The position numbers and the translations under genes were made by a program. A stretch of 64,000 nt of DNA from Pseudomonas vancouverensis (GTDB lineage Bacteria > Pseudomonadota > Gammaproteobacteria > Pseudomonadales > Pseudomonadaceae): NCBI RefSeq assembly GCF_004348895.1, contig NZ_RRZK01000032.1, positions 372,001-436,000 on the forward strand. The letters are read 5' to 3'. Positions 8,499 to 16,278 of the stretch are shown one piece after another. Within the stretch, counting starts at the first letter, position 1, and the number at the start of each line of letters is the position of its first letter. A model generated the notes under the pieces. That model did no database searches. It had not been told where the DNA came from and was given only the letters and a program-made list of their open reading frames with translations.

Positions 8499-8861
8499 GG
8501 GGGGGTGTCTCCACATTCTCTATGTTTGTTTGGGCACCATCACGGTGCCCACCGTTCCGTCCTGAAGCACTACAACCGGCGAGCGCCGGGCATAACAACT
8601 TCGGGACAGTAGGAAGGGGGCTATTGAGCGCCGCTTCCATGCCGAAGTCTTTGGTCTCACGCCTGGGGCCTGAGACCGGGGTCCTTTGCAGGTGACAGTT
8701 GGGACTGCAACACCCGTACCGTTTTCACCACTTGGGGCCGAAATACAGTAGCCATCCGCACGCGCGGTTTGGGCTTTCAAAAATGCGTTTGGTTCAACCG
8801 GACAGCGGCAATAAAAGCGCTTGAAATTGCTGTCTGGTTTGTGTTTGGTTTTTTGCGCAAA
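8499..8861 (-). promoter_or_regulatory. Long structured 5' leader of nrdA (possible regulatory RNA)
   Basis: About 360 bases separate the NrdR-box promoter region from the nrdA start, with no convincing gene on either strand. Read on the minus strand it holds several compact hairpins: GGTCTCA...TGAGACC (8653-8677), CCGGCG-CT-CGCCGG (8576-8589) and GGGCACC-GTGAT-GGTGCCC (8532-8550). The segment GGTGAAAACGG followed by GCAGTCCCAACTGTCA recalls the core of the cobalamin riboswitch, but the B12 box is not convincing. The transcription start is not known, so whether all of it is transcribed is inference. Confidence 0.4.
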
Positions 8862-8908
8862 ACCCTATATCTAGGGGTTTTTTAGCGCCGGGGTACAAGA
8901 TAATGCGT
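8862..8908 (-). promoter_or_regulatory. Tandem NrdR boxes upstream of nrdA
   Basis: ACCCTATATCTAGGGG (8862-8877) fits the recalled NrdR consensus acaCwAtATaTwGtgt at nearly every conserved position. A weaker copy, GTACAAGATAATGCGT (8893-8908), starts exactly 31 bases away. Paired NrdR boxes three helical turns apart are the normal arrangement at genes for ribonucleotide reductase. NrdR represses these genes when ATP/dATP levels signal enough dNTP. Confidence 0.75.
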
Positions 8909-8935
8909 TTTGGGGGGCGAATGCAACGTACTGCC

Positions 8936-8944
8936 TGTGGATAA
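8936..8944. promoter_or_regulatory. DnaA box upstream of nrdA
   Basis: TGTGGATAA is the exact complement of the DnaA box TTATCCACA. It sits about 30 bases beyond the NrdR boxes. DnaA control of nrdAB is known in E. coli; here it is inferred from the site alone. Confidence 0.5.
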
Positions 8945-9130
8945 ACCTGTGCGTAAATTGTGTGTGAAAGGGCGAACTGGCGTGTAGGCCGCGACGCTGC
9001 TGGACCGGGCTTTTTTTCCTCGTTTTTTACAGGGCAAAAACGCCCGGTCGGATTTTTAAGGGCGCGAACCCTATCACAAAAAAAGCCGTTGTCCGACCTC
9101 ATTTGGCAGCTTGTGTTATCGACGGGCGGC

Positions 9131-9160
9131 GTTTATACATTCGGCCCAGCGTGTATACAT
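9131..9160 (+). promoter_or_regulatory. Direct repeat, candidate operator of the downstream response regulator
   Basis: GTTTATACAT (9131-9140) and GTGTATACAT (9151-9160) are direct copies with one mismatch, exactly 20 bases apart, about two helical turns. OmpR-family regulators bind such tandem half-sites. The repeat ends 75 bases before the regulator gene, so autoregulation is a natural guess. Confidence 0.45.
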
Positions 9161-9235
9161 ATTTATCCCCCCGAATCATTACAAAAAGACGGGCGGATCC
9201 TTCCTTATTAGTGTTTTGGCAAGCAGAGGTCATCC

Positions 9236-9958
9236 GTGGAGCAAGAAGCGTGGCAGGTATTGATTGTGGAGGACGACCAGCGACTGGCCGAACTGACCCG
9301 CGACTACCTGGAAGCCAATGGCCTGCGTGTATCGATCGAAGGCAATGGTGCGCTGGCCGCGGCACGCATCATCAAAGAGCAACCGGACCTGGTGATTCTC
9401 GACCTGATGCTGCCCGGTGAAGACGGCCTGAGCATCTGCCGCAAGGTCCGCTCCCGCTATGACGGTCCGATCCTGATGCTGACGGCCCGTACCGACGACA
9501 CCGACCAGATCCTTGGGCTGGACCTGGGCGCCGATGACTATGTGTGCAAGCCCGTGCGTCCGCGCCTGCTGCTGGCGCGCATCCAGGCCTTGTTGCGCCG
9601 TAGCGAAGCGCCGGAAGTCGCGCCGGAAAAACAGCGGCGTCTGCAATTCGGCCCTCTGGTGGTGGACAATGCCCTGCGCGAAGCCTGGTTGCAGGGCAGC
9701 GGTATCGAGTTGACCAGCGCCGAATTCGACCTGCTCTGGCTGCTGGTGGCCAATGCCGGACGCATTCTGTCCCGGGAAGAAATCTTCACCGCGTTGCGCG
9801 GCATCGGTTATGACGGTCAGGACCGCTCCATCGATGTACGCATCTCGCGCATCCGGCCGAAAATCGGCGATGACCCGGATCATCCGCGCCTGATCAAGAC
9901 CGTGCGCAGCAAGGGTTATCTGTTCGTCCCCGAGGCCTGCGTAGATCCGGCCCTGTGA
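9236..9958 (+). CDS. OmpR-family response regulator (RstA-like)
   Basis: A 240-residue two-component regulator. The receiver domain (1-120) has acidic pocket E12/D13/D14, the phosphorylated D56 in VILDLMLPGEDG and the conserved K105 in DDYVCKP. A winged-helix DNA-binding domain follows (about 135-235), ending in KTVRSKGYLF. The start is GTG at 9236, after CAGAGG. It overlaps the sensor kinase gene by 4 bases. The position next to nrdA matches, as recalled, PA1157 of P. aeruginosa. Its regulon is not known from the sequence. Confidence 0.9.
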   Translation: MEQEAWQVLIVEDDQRLAELTRDYLEANGLRVSIEGNGALAAARIIKEQPDLVILDLMLPGEDGLSICRKVRSRYDGPILMLTARTDDTDQILGLDLGADDYVCKPVRPRLLLARIQALLRRSEAPEVAPEKQRRLQFGPLVVDNALREAWLQGSGIELTSAEFDLLWLLVANAGRILSREEIFTALRGIGYDGQDRSIDVRISRIRPKIGDDPDHPRLIKTVRSKGYLFVPEACVDPAL

Positions 9959-11565
9959 ACTCGATCTTCCTGCGTATCTATGGCGGCATGTGTGCCGCGC
10001 TGATCCTGGTGGCAGTGCTCGGTGTGCTGGCCCTGCACATGCTCAATCAGGTGCGCAGCGAGCAGTACCGCGAGCGCCTGGCCCACGGCACGTTCTCGCT
10101 GATGGCCGACAACCTGCAGCCGATGAACCAGACCGAACGCCACCGCGCGTTGCTGGTGTGGGAGCGCTTGCTCGGTATTCCCCTGGCCCTGAAAACCTTC
10201 AATCAAACCGACCTTGATCTCACCCAGCGCACCCGCGTCCTGCGTGGCCAGGCACTGGTGGAGCAAACCGGGCCGCATGCGGCGATGGTCTATCGGCTGG
10301 TCAGTGATCAGGAACAGCTGGTTCTCACTGGCGAGGTGCAGCAAATCAGCGAGCAACTGGCCCGTGCGACCATCTATCTGCTGACGGACGAGCTGGTTCG
10401 TGTCCCGGTCGCCGATCAACCCAAGCGCCTCGCACAGCTGAAGCAGGACAAGGGTTTTGGCTTCGACTTGCGTCTGGTCACGGTGGACGAGGCGGACATG
10501 GACGAGGATCAGAGTCGTCGCGTGTCCGAGGGCGATACCGTGATGGCGCTGGGCAAGGAGGGCGATTCGATCCGGGTGTTCGCCGGCATGGTCGGCACGC
10601 CATGGGTCCTGGAAATCGGTCCGTTGTACCAGATGAATCCCTATCCGCCGGAGTGGTTGGTGCTGATCGCGGCGCTGGGCCTGACGTTGATCGGCCTGAT
10701 CGTTTATCTGTTGGTGCGTCAGCTCGAGCGCCGCTTGCGTGGCCTGGAGGCGGCGGCCACGCGCATCGCCAAGGGCAGCCTGGAAACCCGCGTGCCGGCG
10801 CGTGGCGCGGATTCCGTGGGGCGGCTGGCTTCGGCGTTCAACGGCATGGCCGAGCACTTGCAGCAGTTGCTGGCGATCCAGCGTGAACTGGTGCGCGCGG
10901 TGTCCCACGAATTACGCACGCCAGTGGCACGCCTGCGTTTTGGCCTGGAAATGATCGGCTCGGCCACCACGCCACAAGCCTTGGAAAAATACTGTCAGGG
11001 CATGGATCACGATATCGAAGACCTGGATCGGCTGGTTGACGAGATGTTGACCTACGCCCGCCTCGAGCAGGGTTCGCCGGCGTTGAATTTCCAGCGCATT
11101 GATCTGGATGCCCTGGTCAATCAAGTGATCGAGGAGTTGGCGCCATTGCGCGCCGACGTCACCGTGCAGCGCGGTCTGTGCCTGTCGGCGGCCGATAACG
11201 ACGATGCCTGGGTCGAGGCTGAACCGCGTTATCTGCACCGGGCGATCCAGAACCTGGTAAGCAATGCCATGCGCCATGCGCACTCACGGGTGACCATCAG
11301 CTATCAGGTGGGGCAGCAACGATGCCGGGTGGATATCGAGGATGACGGCCCGGGTGTACCGGAGCCGGCGTGGGAGAAGATCTTTACGCCGTTCCTGCGG
11401 CTCGATGACAGTCGTACCCGTGCGTCGGGAGGTCATGGGCTGGGGCTGTCGATTGTGCGGCGGATCATCCATTGGCATGACGGACGCGCGTTGATCGGCA
11501 AGAGCAAGAGCCTGGGCGGGGCATGCTTCAGCTTGAGCTGGCCGCGCAATCAGGAAAAGCGCTGA
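9955..11565 (+). CDS. Sensor histidine kinase (RstB-like) paired with the upstream regulator
   Basis: A 536-residue inner-membrane kinase. Transmembrane segments are at about 9-29 and 233-254, enclosing a periplasmic sensor region of roughly 200 residues. A HAMP linker follows, then the dimerisation helix with H318 in SHELRTPVARL, and an ATPase domain with DDGPGVPE and GGHGLGLSIV. The GTG start overlaps the regulator stop (GTGA), indicating translational coupling. The signal sensed cannot be read from the sequence. Confidence 0.9.
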   Translation: MNSIFLRIYGGMCAALILVAVLGVLALHMLNQVRSEQYRERLAHGTFSLMADNLQPMNQTERHRALLVWERLLGIPLALKTFNQTDLDLTQRTRVLRGQALVEQTGPHAAMVYRLVSDQEQLVLTGEVQQISEQLARATIYLLTDELVRVPVADQPKRLAQLKQDKGFGFDLRLVTVDEADMDEDQSRRVSEGDTVMALGKEGDSIRVFAGMVGTPWVLEIGPLYQMNPYPPEWLVLIAALGLTLIGLIVYLLVRQLERRLRGLEAAATRIAKGSLETRVPARGADSVGRLASAFNGMAEHLQQLLAIQRELVRAVSHELRTPVARLRFGLEMIGSATTPQALEKYCQGMDHDIEDLDRLVDEMLTYARLEQGSPALNFQRIDLDALVNQVIEELAPLRADVTVQRGLCLSAADNDDAWVEAEPRYLHRAIQNLVSNAMRHAHSRVTISYQVGQQRCRVDIEDDGPGVPEPAWEKIFTPFLRLDDSRTRASGGHGLGLSIVRRIIHWHDGRALIGKSKSLGGACFSLSWPRNQEKR

Positions 11566-11640
11566 TTTTTATGCCGTGTGATCGGGCCTCATCGCCAGTT
11601 GGCAAGCGCCCACTGGGATTTGTGGTGCAGCAAGGGGCCC

Positions 11641-11671
11641 GTGTGTGAGCGAGCTTGCTCGCGATGAGGAC
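11641..11671. repeat. Single REP element
   Basis: GTGAGCGAGCTTGCTCGCGATGAG carries the full REP core. It lies between the convergent kinase gene and pcpS and has no inverted partner nearby. Confidence 0.7.
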
Positions 11672-11691
11672 GGTGAGGTCGCTACAAAGCT

Positions 11692-12426
11692 TCAGGCCTT
11701 GATGCTGACCAGGCTCAACAACTGCCCATCCTTGATGCCGAACTGCGCATCCATTTCGGTGCCGTTGCTCCACTGCGCAGACAGATCGGTCAGCAAGCGC
11801 AGCCGCACATGGCCGCTCTCGTGCCACTCCAGCACTTCGGCATGCTCAAAATAGAAGCGCTTTTGCACGATCGGATAGAGCGCCTTGAACAGGCTTTCCT
11901 TGACCGAGAACGTCAGCGTTACCAGCAACGCCCGTTGATCCCGGGAGCCCGCCATCATGCGTTGCAGTTCCGGCGGATTGAGGATCTCCCCGGCCAGCCG
12001 TTCCGCGCGCTCGGGGTTGAGCAGGTTTTCCAGGTCCATGCCCAGCCCGCGCCAGTGGCTGTTGTGCGCGACAATCGCCGCCGCACGGCCGGTGCTGTGG
12101 GTGATCGAACCGACGATATGATCCGGCCAGACCGGTGCCCGGTCTTCCCCTATCGCTGGAACGTAGTTCAGACCTTGCAAACGCTGCAACGCGGCCCTGG
12201 CGCAGACTCGCCCGGCGAGAAATTCCGCCTGGCGTTTGGCGACCGAGCGCTGGATGCTCGGGGGGGCGTCGATGGCGCTGCGCTGGAAGTCGTCCGTGGC
12301 CAGTTGTGAACTGTCGAAATGGGTGCTCAGCAGCACCGTGTCGGGCAGCGCGAACGGCAGCGGCCAATGGTCGTCGAGAGGCGTGCAGCAGATGGGCAGG
12401 GCAGGGGCAAGGTTCATGACCGGCAT
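11692..12426 (-). CDS. pcpS: 4'-phosphopantetheinyl transferase (PcpS/EntD type)
   Basis: A 244-residue enzyme that moves the phosphopantetheine arm of coenzyme A onto acyl, peptidyl and aryl carrier proteins, so it serves both fatty acid synthesis and siderophore-type peptide synthetases. Signatures are AKRQAEFLAGRVCARAAL, the metal-binding GLGMDLE and FSVKESLFKALYP. Length and N-terminus (MPVMN...CTPLDDHWPLP) match Pseudomonas PcpS. The ribosome site is weak for either possible ATG (12426 or 12417). It is on its own, between REP-like hairpins. Confidence 0.9.
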   Translation of the reverse strand: MPVMNLAPALPICCTPLDDHWPLPFALPDTVLLSTHFDSSQLATDDFQRSAIDAPPSIQRSVAKRQAEFLAGRVCARAALQRLQGLNYVPAIGEDRAPVWPDHIVGSITHSTGRAAAIVAHNSHWRGLGMDLENLLNPERAERLAGEILNPPELQRMMAGSRDQRALLVTLTFSVKESLFKALYPIVQKRFYFEHAEVLEWHESGHVRLRLLTDLSAQWSNGTEMDAQFGIKDGQLLSLVSIKA

Positions 12427-12472
12427 TCTGCCGGGTTGCTCTGACGCTGGGTAGTGCAGGGCCGCGGATTCA

Positions 12473-12499
12473 TCGCGAGCAGGTTGCCCCTGCTCGCGA
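12473..12499. repeat. REP-derived hairpin
   Basis: TCGCGAGCAGG and CCTGCTCGCGA are perfect arms around TTGCC. It lies between the dienelactone hydrolase stop and the pcpS start and could act as a terminator. Confidence 0.6.
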
Positions 12500-12522
12500 A
12501 GGCACTTGAAGAGGCTGTCTGC

Positions 12523-13314
12523 TTAACCAAAGATCTTCTTGAAGAACGCCTGCATATCCGCCCAGGATTTTTCATCGGCGACCTTGTTGTAGCCAATGTC
12601 CGGCCCACCATGATCGCCATGGCTCAAACGGTCGGCGTCCGGGTTGGTGAAACCGTGCTTGGCGCCGTCAAGGCTGACGAAGGTGTAGTCGGCCCCGGCC
12701 TTGTCCATCTCGCTCTTGAACGCCGCGACGTTGTCCGGCGTGATCATGCTGTCCATTGCGCCGTGCTCAACCAGTACCTTGGCCTTGACGCTGCCCGGTG
12801 TTGCCGGTGTGGTGGTCGCCAGTGCGCCGTGGAAGCTCACCACGCCTGCCAGCGGTACGCCCTGGCGCGCCGCATTGAGAACGACACCACCGCCAAAGCA
12901 GTAGCCGATGGCGGCAATCTTGTGCGGATCGGTTTGCGGTTGTTTCTTCAGCAAGTCCAGCCCGGCCTGGAACCGTGCGCTACCCACTGCGCTGTCCTTG
13001 TTCACCGCTTGCATGAAAGCCATCGCGTCTTTGGGATGCTCGGTGTTTTTGCCGTCACCGTACATGTCGATGGCCAACGCACTGTAGCCCAGGCCGGCGA
13101 GATCCCGGGCGCGACGCTTGGCGTAGTCGTTCAGGCCCCAGAACTCATGCACGACCACGACTCCGGGACGCGGCCCTTTGAGCGCGTCGTCGTAGGCGTA
13201 GTAGCCAATCATTTTCGTGCCATCGGCACTCTGGTAGGGGATTTCCCGGGTCTGGATGGCGGCCTGGCTGAGCCCGCAGAAGGCCAGCAGGAGGACGGCG
13301 AGGAACATGCGCAT
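12523..13314 (-). CDS. Dienelactone hydrolase family protein, exported
   Basis: A 263-residue alpha/beta hydrolase. The first 18 residues (MRMFLAVLLLAFCGLSQA) form a signal peptide, so it acts in the periplasm. The nucleophile is the cysteine in IGYCFGGG, and the late histidine lies in AKHGFTNPD, as in the DLH family. AGGAG is 8 bases before the ATG. The natural substrate is unclear; the family includes carboxymethylenebutenolidase but secreted members are mostly uncharacterised. Confidence 0.85.
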   Translation of the reverse strand: MRMFLAVLLLAFCGLSQAAIQTREIPYQSADGTKMIGYYAYDDALKGPRPGVVVVHEFWGLNDYAKRRARDLAGLGYSALAIDMYGDGKNTEHPKDAMAFMQAVNKDSAVGSARFQAGLDLLKKQPQTDPHKIAAIGYCFGGGVVLNAARQGVPLAGVVSFHGALATTTPATPGSVKAKVLVEHGAMDSMITPDNVAAFKSEMDKAGADYTFVSLDGAKHGFTNPDADRLSHGDHGGPDIGYNKVADEKSWADMQAFFKKIFG

Positions 13315-13361
13315 GATCGAAACTCCTGTTGATAAATGTCGAAACGGTCGCCGGGGGGGCC

Positions 13362-13400
13362 GTTCAGCCCAGGTTCAGAGTGCGTTCAGGGGGAGTTCAG
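13362..13400 (+). promoter_or_regulatory. PhoP-binding array: four GTTCAG half-sites at 11-base steps
   Basis: GTTCAG occurs at 13362, 13373, 13384 and 13395, each exactly 11 bases apart. PhoP dimers bind two such hexamers with a 5-base gap, so two dimers could sit side by side. A plausible -10 element TAACCT follows 11 bases after the last copy (13412-13417). The array precedes oprH-phoP-phoQ, which implies autoregulation under low magnesium. Confidence 0.85.
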
Positions 13401-13460
13401 GGCGCGGTGCGTAACCTTGCCTCGTACCCCAAAATCAAACGGCAAATAAGGACATTCCCG

Positions 13461-14063
13461 ATGACTGGATTCAAAAAACTGCTTCTGGCAATCACTGTTC
13501 TGGGCGCAAGCACCGCAGCCTTCGCGTCCGACGACAACTTCGCCAGTCTTACTCTTGGACAGACCAGCGACAAGATCAAAAAATCCCACGCCCTGAATGA
13601 CAACCTCAATCGCCCGAACGCCGATGGCGTGATCGGCAAGGACACTACCTGGGGTGTTCGTCTGGGCCAGCAAAATGACAAGGGCCGCTACTACGCGACT
13701 TACGACAATGTGTCGGGCTCGCACAACGGCATTAAACTGCGTCAGGAAAACCTCCTGGGCAGCTACGATCTGTTTTACCCGGTGGGCGGCAGCACCCGGT
13801 TGTTCGGTGGTGCCACCGCCGGTTTGGCGAAAATGACTCAGGAGTCGCCAGGTTTCAGCCGTGACAGCAATATCGGCTATGCCATCGGTGGACAGGCGGG
13901 CGTGCTGCAACAGGTTACGCAGAAAACGTCGGTTGAACTGGGTTACCGTTACCTGCGCAGCAACGCCAGCACCGAGATGAGTGAGCGAGGTGGCAGCAAG
14001 CAAGGCTCGCTGAGCCTGACCAGCAGCGCCCAGACTTACCTGGCCGCCAACTACGCTTTCTGA
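13461..14063 (+). CDS. oprH: Outer membrane protein OprH (PhoP/low-magnesium induced)
   Basis: A 200-residue small beta-barrel of the outer membrane. A signal peptide ends in GASTAAFA near residue 22. The mature part has OprH landmarks: FASLTLGQTSDKI, WGVRLGQQNDKGRYYATYDN, RQENLLGSYDLF and a C-terminal phenylalanine (AANYAF) needed for barrel insertion. In P. aeruginosa OprH binds lipopolysaccharide and replaces divalent cations under magnesium shortage. ATG 13461 follows AAGGA; the open frame extends upstream but lacks a signal peptide. It heads the phoPQ operon. Confidence 0.93.
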   Translation: MTGFKKLLLAITVLGASTAAFASDDNFASLTLGQTSDKIKKSHALNDNLNRPNADGVIGKDTTWGVRLGQQNDKGRYYATYDNVSGSHNGIKLRQENLLGSYDLFYPVGGSTRLFGGATAGLAKMTQESPGFSRDSNIGYAIGGQAGVLQQVTQKTSVELGYRYLRSNASTEMSERGGSKQGSLSLTSSAQTYLAANYAF

Positions 14064-14185
14064 CAAGCGTTTCGTGAGTGGCCTGCGCCGGATCAGCCCG
14101 AGTGACTGATCCGGCGTTGCCGTGTTAGCCATCGAGGTACATGAAGGTGTACCACTGCAGTTGTTGATCTACCCGGGAGAGCGTT

Positions 14186-14863
14186 ATGAAACTGCTGGTC
14201 GTCGAAGATGAAGCGCTGTTGCGCCATCACCTGTACACCCGCCTGACGGAGAGCGGCCATGTGGTCGAGGCCGTGGCCAATGCCGAGGAGGCGCTGTATC
14301 AGACTGGGCAGTTCAACTTTGACCTGGCAGTGATTGATCTGGGCTTGCCGGGCATGGGCGGGCTTGACCTGATTCGCCAGCTGCGTTCGAGCGGCAAGAC
14401 ATTTCCGATCCTGATCCTCACGGCTCGGGGCAACTGGCAGGACAAGGTCGAAGGCCTGGCCGCCGGTGCCGACGACTACGTGGTCAAGCCGTTCCAGTTC
14501 GAGGAGCTGGAGGCGCGATTGAACGCGTTGTTGCGTCGCTCCAGTGGCTTCACCCAATCGACCATAGTCGCCGGTCCCTTGCTCCTGGACCTCAACCGCA
14601 AGCAGGCGTCGCTGGATGAACAACCGTTGGCGCTGACGGCCTACGAGTACCGCATCCTTGAATACCTGATGCGCCATCATCAGCAAGTGGTGCCCAAGGA
14701 TCGTTTGATGGAACAGTTGTATCCGGATGACGACGAGCGCGATCCGAATGTGATCGAAGTGCTGGTCGGTCGTCTGCGGCGCAAACTCGAAGGGCCGGCC
14801 GGGTTCAAACCGATCGATACGGTGCGTGGCCTGGGTTACCTGTTCAACGAGCGTTGCACTTGA
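14186..14863 (+). CDS. phoP: Response regulator PhoP
   Basis: A 225-residue OmpR-family regulator of the low-magnesium and cationic peptide response. The receiver has E7/D8/E9, the phosphorylated D51 in VIDLGLPGMGG and K101 in DDYVVKPFQ. The DNA-binding domain ends KPIDTVRGLGYLF. It is nearly identical in signature segments to P. aeruginosa PhoP (for instance ARGNWQDKVEGLAAGADDYV). It lies about 120 bases after oprH, and its stop overlaps the phoQ start. Confidence 0.96.
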   Translation: MKLLVVEDEALLRHHLYTRLTESGHVVEAVANAEEALYQTGQFNFDLAVIDLGLPGMGGLDLIRQLRSSGKTFPILILTARGNWQDKVEGLAAGADDYVVKPFQFEELEARLNALLRRSSGFTQSTIVAGPLLLDLNRKQASLDEQPLALTAYEYRILEYLMRHHQQVVPKDRLMEQLYPDDDERDPNVIEVLVGRLRRKLEGPAGFKPIDTVRGLGYLFNERCT

Positions 14864-16206
14864 TTCGCTCGCTTCGTGTGCGCTTGATGCTCGCCGCCAC
14901 GCTGTTGGCGGTGTTGTTCATGCTGGCGTTGTTGCCCGCCATGCAGGGGGCATTCAGCCTGGCCTTGCAGGATTCCATCGAGCAGCGCCTGGCATCCGAT
15001 GTCACCACTCTGATCTCCGCCGCCCGGGTGGAAAACAACCGCTTGCAGATGCCGGAGCAGTTGCCCGACGAACGCTTCAATCTCACGGACAGCCGTTTGC
15101 TTGGCTATATCTACGATCGCGAAGGCCATCTGGTCTGGCGATCGAAGGGCACCCGGGAAGAACATATCAACTACAAGCCGCGTTATGACGGTCGTGGTAA
15201 CGAGTTCGCGCGGATTAGCGAAGCCAATGGTCAGGATTTTTTTGTCTACGACGTCGAAGTCAAACTGCTGGGCGGAAAAAATGCAGCGTTCAGCATCGTC
15301 GCACTGCAACCGGTTCGCGAGTACGAAACCACGCTCGAAGGCCTGCGGGAAAACCTCTACCTGGGCTTCGGTGCCGCATTGCTGGTGCTGCTGTCGCTGC
15401 TGTGGATCGGCCTGACCTGGGGCTTGCAGGCGCTGCGCCGCTTGAGTCAGGAGCTGGACCAGATCGAGGGCGGCACCCGTGAGAGCCTGAGTGAAGAACA
15501 TCCGCGTGAACTGCTGCGCCTGACCGGTTCGCTGAACCGCTTGCTGCACAGCGAGCGCGAGCAGCGCAGTCGTTATCGCGATTCTCTCGATGATCTGGCC
15601 CACAGTCTGAAAACGCCACTGGCCGTGTTGCAGGGCGTCAGTGAGGACATGGCGCAGCGCCCGGAAGACCGCGAGCAGGCCTGGGTACTGCAATCCCAGA
15701 TCGAGCGCATGAGCCAGCAAATAAGTTACCAGCTGCAACGCGCGAGTCTGCGTAAAAGTGGCCTGGTGCGTCACCAGGTGCGCCTGCGCCCGGTGCTCAA
15801 GAGTCTGTGTGACACGCTGGACAAGGTGTACCGCGACAAGTCGGTGCGCGTAGCCTTCGATCTGCCGGACCCCTGTTATGTACCGATCGAGCAGGGTGCC
15901 TTGCTGGAAATGATGGGCAACCTGTTGGAGAACGCCTATCGCCTGTGCCTTGGGGAAATCCGCATCAGCGTGCGAGAGACCATCAGCGGCGTCGAATTGT
16001 GCGTCGAGGATGACGGCCCGGGTGTTCCCCAGGATCAGCGTGCACGGATTCTCGAGCGCGGTGAACGCCTGGATCGTCAGCATCCGGGGCAGGGCATTGG
16101 CCTGGCGGTGGTCAAGGACATCATTGAAAGCTACAGCGCCAAGCTGACCTTGGGTGATTCGCCGATGGGTGGGGCGGCGTTCCGGATTCATTTTCCGGCG
16201 GTATAA
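14860..16206 (+). CDS. phoQ: Sensor kinase PhoQ
   Basis: A 448-residue inner-membrane kinase/phosphatase for PhoP. Transmembrane helices are at about 8-28 and 167-187; the periplasmic PAS-like sensor between them is acidic, as needed for divalent-cation sensing. The phosphorylated histidine is H248 in LAHSLKTPLAV. The ATPase domain contains DDGPGVP and HPGQGIGLAV. The chosen start is TTG 14860 (MIRSLRVRL), overlapping the phoP stop by 4 bases and matching the family N-terminus; a TTG at 14854 would add two residues. Confidence 0.94.
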   Translation: MIRSLRVRLMLAATLLAVLFMLALLPAMQGAFSLALQDSIEQRLASDVTTLISAARVENNRLQMPEQLPDERFNLTDSRLLGYIYDREGHLVWRSKGTREEHINYKPRYDGRGNEFARISEANGQDFFVYDVEVKLLGGKNAAFSIVALQPVREYETTLEGLRENLYLGFGAALLVLLSLLWIGLTWGLQALRRLSQELDQIEGGTRESLSEEHPRELLRLTGSLNRLLHSEREQRSRYRDSLDDLAHSLKTPLAVLQGVSEDMAQRPEDREQAWVLQSQIERMSQQISYQLQRASLRKSGLVRHQVRLRPVLKSLCDTLDKVYRDKSVRVAFDLPDPCYVPIEQGALLEMMGNLLENAYRLCLGEIRISVRETISGVELCVEDDGPGVPQDQRARILERGERLDRQHPGQGIGLAVVKDIIESYSAKLTLGDSPMGGAAFRIHFPAV

Positions 16207-16278
16207 CAGGTTGTGCTCTCGCCGACCCATTCGCGGGATTGCTAACGAGAGCACACCTGATAAATCTGCTTGCGAACC

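Noticed and set aside
6477..8612. Open frames on the plus strand across nrdA
   Set aside because: Shadows of nrdA, with no recognisable protein features.
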